A DNA stretch of 64,000 nt from Thinopyrum elongatum (lineage: Eukaryota > Streptophyta > Magnoliopsida > Poales > Poaceae). Numbering within the stretch: the first letter of the stretch is position 1; each line of letters starts with the position of its first letter. The notes beneath the pieces were generated by a model that saw nothing but the letters and a program-made list of their open reading frames with translations, did not search any database and had not been told where the DNA came from. Location of the stretch: positions 376,768,569 to 376,832,568 of the forward strand of contig CM022302.1 of the NCBI GenBank assembly GCA_011799875.1, read 5' to 3'. A program made the position numbers and the translations under genes. This document shows, in pieces, positions 55,434 through 64,000 of this stretch.

Positions 55434-58400
55434 TTACATTGTAATGAATCTAACACCCATGGAGTCTTGGTGCTGATCATGTTTTGCTCGCGGAAGAGGC
55501 TTAGTCAACGGGTCTGCTACATTCAGATCCGTATGTATTTTGCAAATCTCTATGTCTCCATCCTTGACCTTTTCACGAATAGAGTTGAAGTGTCTCTTGA
55601 TATGTTTGGTTCTCTTGTGAAACCTGGATTCCTTCGCTAAGGCAATTGCTCCAGTGTTGTCACAAAAGATTTTCATTGGACCCGATGCACTGGGTATTAC
55701 ACCCAGATCGGATATGAACTCCTTCATCCAGACTCCTTCATGTGCTGCTTCCGAAGCAGCTATGTACTCCGCTTCACACGTAGATCCCGCCACGACGCTC
55801 TACTTGGAACTGCACCAACTGACAGCTCCACCATTCAATATAAATATGTATCTGGTTTGTGACTTAGAGTCATCAGGATCAGTGTCGAAGCTAGCATCGA
55901 CGTAACCATTTACGATGAGCTCTTCGTCACCTCCATAAACGAGAAACATATCCTTGGTCCTTTTCAGGTACTTCAGAATGTTCTTGACCGCTGTCCAGTG
56001 ATCCACTCCTGGATTACTTTGGTACCTCCCTACCAAACTTATGGCAAGGCACACATCAGGTCTGGTACACAGCATAACATACATGATATAACCTATGGCT
56101 GAGGCTTAGGGAATGACTTTCATTTTCTCTCTATCTTCTGTAGTGGTCGGGCTTTGAGTCTGACTCAATTTCACACCTTGTAACACAGGCAAGAACTCTT
56201 TCTTTGACTGATCCATTTTGAACTTCTTCAAAACTTTGTCAAGGTATGTGCTTTGTGAAAGTCCTATTAAGCGTCTCGATCTATCCCTATAGATCTTGAT
56301 GCCCAATATATAAGCAGCTTCACTGAGGTCTTTCATTGAAAAATTCTTATTCAAGTATCCTTTTATGCTATTCAGAAATTCTATATCACTTGCAATCAAC
56401 AATATGTCATCCACATATAATATCAGAAATGCTACAGAGCTCCCACTCACTTTCTTGTAAATACAGGCTTCACCGTAAGTCTGTATAAAACCATATGCTT
56501 TGATCACCTCATCAAAGTGTATATTCCAATTCCGAGATGCTTGCACCAGTCCATAGATGGATCGCTGGAGCTTGCACACTTTGTTAGCACCTTTAGGATC
56601 GATAAAACCTTCTGGTTGCATCATATACAATTCTTCTTTAATAAATCCATTAAGGAATGCAGTTTTGACGCCCATTTGCCAGATTTCATAATCATAAAAT
56701 GCGGCAATTGCTAACATTATTCGGACAGACTTAAGCATCGCTACGGGTGAGAAAGTCTCATCGTAGTCAACTCCTTTAACTTGTCAAAAACCTTTCGCGA
56801 CAAGTCGAGCTTTGTAGATAGTAACATTACCATCAGCGTCAGTCTTCTTCTTGAAGATCCATTTATTCTCTATGGCTTGCCAATCATCGGGCAAGTCCAC
56901 CAAAGTCCACACTTTGTTCTCATACATGAATCATATCTCAGATTTCATGGCCTCAAGCCATTTATCGGAATCTGGGCTCATCATAGCTTCTTCATAGTTC
57001 GTAGGTTCGCCATGGTCTAATAACATAACTTCCAGGACATGATTACCGTACCACTCTGGAGCAAATCATGCTCTGGTCGACCTACGAATTTCAATAGTAA
57101 CTTGATCTGAAGTTTCATGATCATTATCATTTGCTTCCTCTCTTGTTGGTGTAGGCATCACGGGAACGGTTTTCTGTGATGTGCTACTCTCCAATTCGAG
57201 AGAAGGTACAATTACCTCATCAAGTTCTACTTTCCTTCCACTCACTTCTTTTGAGAGAAACTCCTTCTCTAGAAAGGACCCATTCTTAGCAACAAAGATC
57301 TTGCCTTCGGATCTGTGGTAGAAGGTGTACCCAATAGTTTCTTTAGGCTATCCTATGAAGACGCACTTCTCTGATTTAGGTTCGAGCTTATCAGGCTGAA
57401 GCCTTTTGACATAAGCATCGCATCCCCAAACTTTAAGAAATGACAGCTTAGGTTTCTTGCCAAACCACAGTTCATACGGTGTCGTCTCAACGGATTTAGA
57501 CGGTGCCCTATTTAACGTGAATGCGGCTGTCTCTAATGCATAACCCCAAAACGATAGTGGTAAATCGGTAAGAGGCATCATAGAACGCACCATATCTAAT
57601 AAAGTACGGTTACGACGTTCGGACACACCATTACACTGTGGTGTTCCAGGTGGCGTGAGTTGTGAAACTATTCCACATTGTTTTAAATGAAGGCCAAACT
57701 CGTAACTCAAATATTCGCCTCCGCGATCAGATCGTAGAAAATTTATTTTCTTGTTACGATGATTCTCCACTTCACTCTAAAATTCTTTGAACTTTTCAAA
57801 TGTTTCAAACTTGTGTTTCATCAAGTAGATATACCCATACCTACTCAAATCATCTGTGAAGGTCAGAAAATAACAATACCCGCCGCGTGCTTCAATACTC
57901 ATTGGACCGCATACATCGGTATGTATTATTTCCAATAATTCATTAGCTCGCTCCATTGTTTCGTAGAACAGAGTTTTAATCATCTTGCCCATGAGGCATG
58001 GTTCGCAAGTATCAAATGATTCATAATCAAGTGACTTCAAAAGTCCATCCGCATGGAGTTTCTTCATGCGCTTTACACCAATATGACCTAAACGGCAGTG
58101 CCAAAAGTATGTTGCACTATCATTATCAACTTTGCATCTTTTGGCATCAATATTATGAATATGTGTATCGCTATGATCGAGATTCAACAAGAATAGACCA
58201 TTCATCAAGGGTGCATGACCATAAAATATGTTACTCATATAAATAGAACAACCATTATTCTCTGACTTAAATGAATAACCGTCTCGCAATAAACAAGATC
58301 CAGATATAATGTTCATGCTCAACGCTGGCACCAAATAATAATTATTGAGGTCTAAAACTAATCCCGAAGGTAGATGTAGAGGTAGCGTGCCGACGGCGAT

Positions 58401-59304
58401 CACATCGACCTTGGAACCATTCCCGGCGCGCATCATCACCTCGTCCTTAGCCAATCTTCGTTTATTCCATAGCTCCTGTTTCGAGTTACAAATATGAGCA
58501 ACCGAACCAGTATCAAATACCCAGGCGCTACTATGAGCATTAGTAAGGTTGGGGCAGTTCCGCTTCCAGTGACCATTCCCTCTGCAGTAGAAGCACTCAG
58601 TTTTAGGCTTGAGTCCAGCTTTGGGCTTCTTTGTGGGAGTGGCAACTTGCTTGCCATTCTTCTTGAAGTTCCCTTTCTTTCCCTTGCCCTTTTTCTTGAA
58701 ACTAGTGGTCTTGTTAACCATCAACACTTGATGCTCTTTCTTGATTTCTACCTCTGCGGCCTTAAGCATTGCGAAGAGCTCAGGAATCGTTTTATTCATC
58801 CCTTGCATATTATAGTTCATCACGAAGCCTTTGTAGCTTGGTGGCAGTGATTGAAGAACTCTTTCAATAACACTATCAACTGGAAGATCAACTCCCAGCT
58901 GAGTCAAGTGGTTATGATACCCAGACATTTTGAGTATGTGTTCACTGACAGAACTGTTCTCCTCCATCTTGCAGCTATAGAACTTGTTGGAGACTTCATA
59001 TCTCTCAACCCGGGCATTTGCTTGAAATATTAACTTCAACTCTTGGAACATCTAATATGCTCCATGACGTTCAAAACGTCTTTGAAGTCCCGGTTCTAAG
59101 CCGTAAAGCATGGCACACTGAACTATCGAGTAGTCATCAGATCGAGCCTGCCAGACGTTCATAACATCTGCAGTAATTCTTCTGTGCAGCAATGAGGATA
59201 ATCCTCAAGTTACGGACCCAGTCCGTGTAGTTGCTACCATCATCTTTCAACTTAGCTTTCTCTAGGAACGCATTAAAATTCAGGGGAACGGTAGCTCGGG
59301 CCAT
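55434..59304 (-). pseudogene. Angela-2 gag-pol polyprotein (nonsense-riddled)
   Basis: ATG at 59302-59304 (Met-Ala-Arg-Ala). A small gag deletion near 59140-59180 shifts the frame. From 59051 to 55434 the code stays in one frame, in copia order: gag; CCHC knuckle at 58554-58595; protease DTGS near 58514; pre-integrase and integrase core (59051 frame to 57348); reverse transcriptase with YVDD at 56406-56417; RNase H with AEYIAASEA and DNTGAIALA (55434-55793). Eight in-frame stops interrupt it: 59052-59054, 57777-57779, near 57347, 57067, 56933 and 56786, then 56103-56105 and 55797-55799. Most fit a C-to-T change of a Gln or Arg codon. It encodes no functional protein. Confidence 0.93.
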
Positions 59305-60250
59305 TGATCTACAACATAGATATGCAAAACTATTAAGACTAAGCTCATGATAAATTAAGTTCAATTAATCAAATTACTAATGAACTCCCACTTAAATAAA
59401 CATCCCTCAAGTTATCTAAGTGATACATGATCCAAATCAACTAACCCATGTCCGATCATCACGTGAGATGGGGTAGTCATCAATGGTGAACATCTCTATG
59501 TTGATCATATCTACTATATGACTCATGTTCGACCTTTCGGTCTCCAGTGTTCCGAGACCATGTCTGTACATGCTAGGCTCATCAAGTTTAACCCAAGTAT
59601 TCTGCATGTGCAAAACTGTCTTACACCCGTTGTATGTGAACGTAGAGTCTATCACACCCGATCATCACGAGGTGCTTCGAAACGACGAACTTTGGCAACG
59701 GTGCATACTCGGGGAGAACACTTTTATCTTGAAATTTAGTGAAGGGATCATCTTATAATGCTACCGCCGTTCTAAGCAAAATAAGATGCATAAAGGATAA
59801 ACATCACATGCAATCAAAATATGTGACATGATATGGCCATCATCATCTTGTGCTTTTAATCTCCATCACCAAAGCATCGTCATGATCTTCATCATCACCG
59901 GCTCGACACCTTGATCTCCATCGTTGCGTCGGGGTCGTCTCACAAACTATTGCTTCTACAACTATTGCTAACGCATAGCGATAAAGTAAAGCAATTACAT
60001 GGTGATTGCATTTCATACAATAATTAAGAGACAACCCTAAGGCTCCTGCCGGTTGTCGATATTACAAAACATGATCATCTCATACAACAACGTATATCAC
60101 ATCACGTCTTGACCATATCACATCACAACATGCCCTGCAAAAACAAGTTAGACATCATCTACTTTGTTGTTGCAAGTTTTACGTGGCTGCTACGGGCTTC
60201 TAGCAAGAACCGTTTTTACCTACGGCAAAAACCACAACGGTGATTTATTG
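59305..60250 (-). other. Angela-2 5' leader (truncated by LARD-3)
   Basis: Untranslated leader homologous to 44514-45500 of Angela-1; no gene. It ends at 60250 with TATTG (60246-60250), which should be the LARD-3 target duplication. Confidence 0.8.
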
Positions 60251-63200
60251 TGACGCCCCCGGCTCAATCGTGCACTAATCATACACGCAAATGCACACGA
60301 TCAAGCCTAAGGACTCACGGGAAGATATCACAACACAACTCTAAAACATAAATAAAGTCATACAAGCTTTATATTACAAGCCAGGGGCCTCGAGGGCTCG
60401 AATACATAAGCTTGCGTACAAGCGTCAGCGGAAGCATCAGATATCTAAGTACAGATACAAAAGAAAACACAGATAGGCCCTTAGAAGGCGGGGCAAAAGA
60501 AAACACTACGATCGAAAGGCGCAGGGTGGATACCAGCACCGCCTCGGATGGTCGGTACGATCCGACCGTGCCACAATGCTGAACTAGACGTCTGATAGAA
60601 CTTTCGGCTGATGCCACGATGCGGAGTGCCCATAACTTTTCTCGCGTGATGGTTAGTGCTATCGGGCCATAGGCCCACTCAGATCAAATATCCAAATCGT
60701 AGTGTGTTGGTAGTGCGGTAACGAGCAGAGACTCGCGATCGATGTGACCCCGTCGCCCCGTCTCGAGGACTTGCGGCAAGGGCCAAGAATGCCCGGCCAC
60801 GCCTCGTATTCTCACTCGGGCACCATCCAGGTCAACCCGTCTTCACATCACACGCGGGTACCCCTCAGGGTCGACTCGCCTTCCAAGTAACAGTGTAAAG
60901 TCCAATTATCCGTTTGTCCATACCATCAAGGGAATCCGAGGTATCACCCTCGTTGGATTCCTACTCGATGTATCCGTCAAGGTGAACTCGGAGGAATCAC
61001 CCTTGGTGGGTTCACACTTGAGGTGGTGCACGACAGCGTCGTTATCGGAAGCGGTGAAAGAGGAATCACCCTCGGTAACCACAACCAATGAACTAACCTA
61101 CCAGATTAACATCAGAAGTGCTGACGAGGTATCACCCTCGGCACTCGATAGTAACCCAGTAGTGTCGTACAACTAAGGGGGGGTGATGTGCGGTGCCGGG
61201 GCCTGGTCTTCAATCCCGTTAACCAGGTCTTCTGATAATCCAGCGGGGCAGTCGGGACAAGTGGGGTCACTGATAGGTCTCTACCCAGCCTATACTAGAC
61301 AGTTTAGGATAAGCAGGTAAGATTTCAATAGCAGGTTACAATAAACAGGCTATGCATCAGAATAGGTTAAACAGTAGCAGCAGCAATTTCTAATGCAAGC
61401 ATGAGGGAGAAAGAATAGGCGATATCGGTATGCTCAAGGGGGGGTGCTTGCCTGGTTGCTCTGGCAAAGGCAAGGTCGTCAACGGTGGCGTCGGGCTCCT
61501 ATGCTGTGTTGGTCTCGGGAAATGCGTCTGTAGCGGGGTCTACCGAGAGAGAAGAGGGGGAGGAAACAGTCAATATAAAGCAAACAAGAGCATGACATGA
61601 CATTACGCAGAGCTAGGGGTGTTCTGACGCGGTGCTACACGATATAGGGGAAGAGGGAAAACATCTGGGAATGTTTTCCCGAAGTTTGGCATTTTCGGAC
61701 AAATGAAACGGAGGGGGACGGTTGCATGTTCGCTATGCTAGGGACGTGTGGCGGACGAACGGTCCGCGTATTCGGATTCGTCTTGTCGTTCTGAGCAACT
61801 TTCATGTACAAAGTATTTCGATATGAGCTACAGTTTATTTTATATGATTTTCTAAAGTTTTAATGATTTTCTGGAATTAACAGATTAATTTAATTCAAAA
61901 GTAAAATTATTGCGTCATCATGACGTCAGCAGTCAACGTTGACCGTTGACTGGGTCAACCTGACAGGTGGGTCCAGCGGGACCCACAGGTCAGTGACAGA
62001 GCTAATTAAACAGAGTTATATTAAACTAAATAGGATTAATTAGCGTGTGGGGCCTACTGTCAGTGTCTGTTAATTTAACTAATTAACTAATTAGGTTAAT
62101 TAACTAATTATCTATTTATTTTAAACAGCTAATGGAGTGGGGCCCGCATGTCATAGACACAGGGGTGGACACATCAGCGCTGACCGAGGTCAATAGGGCC
62201 CGGTGGGGCCCAGTGGCAGTGGCACAGGGGCGGGCCCAAGCTGGCCACGTCGGACGCCGGCCGGAGAGCGCTCCGGCGAGCCCGAGCGCGGCAGCGAACT
62301 CCGGCGAGCTCGGGTTTTGCCTACGGTGCACCATTTCAGGCGGGGTTTGGCGTGTTCGACCGGGCGTTCCTAGCCACGTCGTTCTGCGGTGGTTTCACGG
62401 GCCGATGTGGTCGGAATCGCCGGTGGCGAGCACCGCAGCGAACGGCGAGCTTCGGGCGGAAGTGGAGCAGCAGCAGCAGCACGCAAACGAGCGAGGCCAA
62501 AGGCTATCTAGGCTCTACGCGCGCGGGCGAGCTAAATGGGCACGGGCGCGGGACCAAATGGTCGCTGTAACGACGTCGGCGACGAGCTCGGGCAAGTTGG
62601 GGGCGACGCGTACAGCTGGCGAACGGCGACGAGAGAGAGAGGGGAGGAAGCGGAGGCTCACAATGCTCCTGCAGATGTGCAACGGTGGGCTCAGGGGAGG
62701 CTCGAGGCGGCGAATCGACGGCGGCGACGCAGACGGCCGAAGGAGGAAGAAGGCGGCGTTCCTTGCGATGGAGGGGGCATCGGCTCCGGCTCGTTGGCGC
62801 AGGCGACGTAGCGTACGGCGGCGAGCCTTGGGGACACGTCGGGGAGGCAAACGGGGCACGGCGGCCGTGAGGTTCAACGGAGGCCGATCATGGCGGCGCC
62901 GGGTGAGGTGGGAGAGAGCGAGGGGAAAAGGGGGAAGGTGCTAGGGTTCGTCCGCGGGGTCGAGGGGGAGCTGCTCTTATCCACCGGCGGGCGCGGGAGC
63001 GCGCTGTCGAGCGGCGAGCGAGGGGGGCCGGGTGCGTGCGCGCGGCGCGTGCGGGGTGTTCGACAGCGGGGTGGCATGAGCAGTGTGAGGTGGGAGGCGA
63101 GGCTAGATGGGCTGTGCCGGGCACTGTAGCAAGCAGGCCTAAGTGCACAGTAGCTTTATGCCTTTTTCTATTTTTCCTTTTCTGTTTCCTTTTCAACTCT

Positions 63201-63613
63201 GTTTTGTTAATTGTTTGGGCACTAAATGAATTTTGTAAAGAGTGTGACCTAGTTCATAAATCACAATGCAGTATATCCTAACACCAAAAACTAGTTTGGG
63301 CAAAACATAATTTCATATTTAATTTAGATTAAATAAAAGGTTATTATAGGTGGCTTTTTGCTACTGTTAGAGTCACTTAATTAATTTATTAATTGGTGGT
63401 TACAATTTTAGAATTGTCTCTAGAATATTTGTCATCTAATGAACATTTTAGTTTCTGCTTTGAGTAACTTTTATTTTCCACTTTTAATTTTATTTGAAGT
63501 TTGAACTAGGAGCTGAAATGCAATATGATGCAAATGATGATTAGGCACTGTTAATCATGCTGACTTGTCATTATCAAAAGTGTTTACTGTGGCTAATGAC
63601 ATGGGGTGTTACA
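60251..63613 (-). repeat. LARD-3 3' LTR
   Basis: 3363 bp, TGACGCCCCCGGC at 60251 to GGGGTGTTACA at 63613 on the plus strand (sense TGTAACACCCC...). About 0.75 kb present in LARD-1 (roughly 3840-4640) is missing near 60527, which explains the shorter length. Bases 62116-63130 are GC-rich and contain long but compositional frames (for example 62132-62944 plus, 270 codons, Arg/Gly-rich) like those in the LARD-2 LTR. Bases 63130-63600 are AT-rich with nothing recognisable. Confidence 0.9.
60938..61139 (-). promoter_or_regulatory. Four-copy 14-bp near-palindrome array, LARD-3 LTR
   Basis: GAGGAATCACCCTC variants at 60938-60951, 60991-61004, 61060-61073 and 61126-61139, spaced 53, 69 and 66 bp, equivalent to the LARD-1 and LARD-2 arrays. 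Confidence 0.75.
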
Positions 63614-63651
63614 ATTCTCCTCATCTATCAAGAATTCTCGTCCCGAGAATT
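63614..63651 (-). other. LARD-3 polypurine tract and palindrome
   Basis: Sense strand: palindrome AATTCTCGGGACGAGAATTC (63632-63651), then GATAGATGAGGAGAAT against the LTR at 63613. Same order as 13792-13828 in LARD-2. Confidence 0.75.
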
Positions 63652-63780
63652 AAGCGGTAGAAGGGAAAAAATCGGGGTATTCAGCACGGAGGTTATTCTC
63701 GCGTTCCCAAGTGGCTTCATCTTCAGTATGATTTGACCACTGCACTTTGAGGAACTTGGTAACCTTCTGACGGGTTCGAC
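63650..63780 (-). pseudogene. Gypsy pol C-terminal tail in LARD-3
   Basis: A 43-codon open stretch on the minus strand (63778 down to the stop at 63650-63652) contains LKVQWSNHTEDEATWERE followed by LRAEYPDFFPS and a stop. The KVQW...H.E.EATWE pattern is the signature of the chromodomain-like end of chromovirus-type gypsy polyproteins. The frame opens upstream a few more codons into LARD core sequence and is not a gene. It shows that a coding gypsy element contributed the 3' end of the LARD core. This lineage differs from the Athila elements, which lack this domain. Confidence 0.85.
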
Positions 63781-64000
63781 TGATGATTGCGAGCATTCGC
63801 AACATAATGAATCAATAGGCTCTGGATGATAATGACAAAGGATGTTAATGAATATTGCCGGACATATGGATTTAATCATAATGCAGGCAGACAAGACTTT
63901 CAGGAGCACTAGGCTGCAGAGGATCTTCGGGAGATCGGATAGCAATACGAAGTATTTCGTGAAACACAAGAACAACTGGGGATAAATGGATCCTCGGAAA
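63781..64000 (-). mobile_element. LARD-3 internal domain (start; continues right)
   Basis: Aligns with 2832-3056 of LARD-1 and about 10850-11065 of LARD-2, i.e. core sequence only 500-700 bp from the primer site in those elements. Here it is joined directly to the pol tail, so about 2.7 kb of the usual core is absent. No gene. Confidence 0.8.

Larger units (their letters stand above)
53632..60250 (-). mobile_element. Angela-2: Ty1-copia element, interrupted by LARD-3
   Basis: BARE-1/WIS/Angela-type copia on the minus strand. Present are the 3' LTR (53632-55400), polypurine tract, polyprotein gene (55434-59304) and leader (59305-60250). LARD-3 interrupts it at 60250, and the 5' LTR is presumably beyond the right edge. 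AATAG (53627-53631) would be its left target duplication. Confidence 0.92.
60251..64000 (-). mobile_element. LARD-3: giant-LTR element, 3' LTR and start of core (continues right)
   Basis: Minus-strand element inserted in Angela-2. The 3' LTR is 60251-63613, followed rightward by the polypurine tract, a palindrome, a gypsy pol tail and LARD core sequence to the window edge. Its LTR and core are homologous to LARD-1 and LARD-2. Confidence 0.9.

Noticed and set aside
62132..62944. 270-codon plus-strand frame, one of the longest single frames in the window
   Set aside because: It lies in the GC-rich zone of the LARD-3 LTR, is Arg/Gly/Ala-rich, has competing frames on both strands and no domain; similar chance frames occur in the LARD-2 LTRs.

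Overview
The window looks like intergenic DNA from a large-genome grass of the wheat/barley/rye tribe (Triticeae). The evidence is the element set: BARE-1/WIS/Angela-type Ty1-copia copies, Athila-lineage Ty3-gypsy copies with tRNA-Asp primer sites, and giant-LTR non-coding elements of LARD architecture (LTRs near 4 kb, non-coding core near 3.5 kb), stacked inside one another. I found no convincing host gene, rRNA, tRNA or CRISPR array. Nearly all open frames are broken retrotransposon genes or chance frames in GC-rich LTRs. Family names such as Sukkula/Erika, Sabrina/WHAM and Angela come from memory and architecture and were not checked against a database.

Layout. (1) 1-20294: LARD-1 (minus strand). 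Its core fills 1-3568 and its 5' LTR runs from 3569 to 20294. A 1.49-kb Athila-type solo LTR (target duplication GGGCG) split that LTR, and a complete 11.5-kb LARD-2 (plus strand, 6143-17617, target duplication TAACC) then split the solo LTR. (2) 20295-20722: an unclassified scrap and the truncated end of an Athila-type LTR. (3) 20723-47479: Angela-1 (minus), left-truncated and split in its gag gene by Athila-1 (plus, 22257-44263, target duplication CTAAG). Athila-1 has gag-protease and a 3' ORF but no reverse transcriptase or integrase. Its 5' LTR is split by Athila-2 (minus, 23198-34284, target duplication GGAGG), which has decayed gag-pol and a small coiled-coil ORF. Its 3' LTR holds a 954-bp hAT element and its core a 334-bp hAT MITE. 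(4) 47480-53631: older DNA with a foldback Mutator-like element, a tRNA-derived SINE, three tandem repeats and an unclassified gene-like stretch. (5) 53632-60250: Angela-2 (minus), whose polyprotein keeps one frame over about 3.6 kb but is cut by nonsense codons. It is split by LARD-3 (minus, 60251 to the window end).

How the parts relate. The LARDs have no complete genes and would need enzymes in trans. Athila-1 lacks a polymerase and would need an autonomous relative; Athila-2 belongs to a related pol-bearing family, but this copy is dead. The most interesting structures are not genes: a LTR-promoter-like block copied inside both Athila elements just ahead of their 3' ORFs; a 14-bp near-palindrome repeated four times at fixed spacing in every full LARD LTR; and a 43-codon gypsy pol tail in LARD-3 that points to the ancestry of these non-coding elements. 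LTR pairs also act as each other's empty site, so the order of insertion can be read directly.
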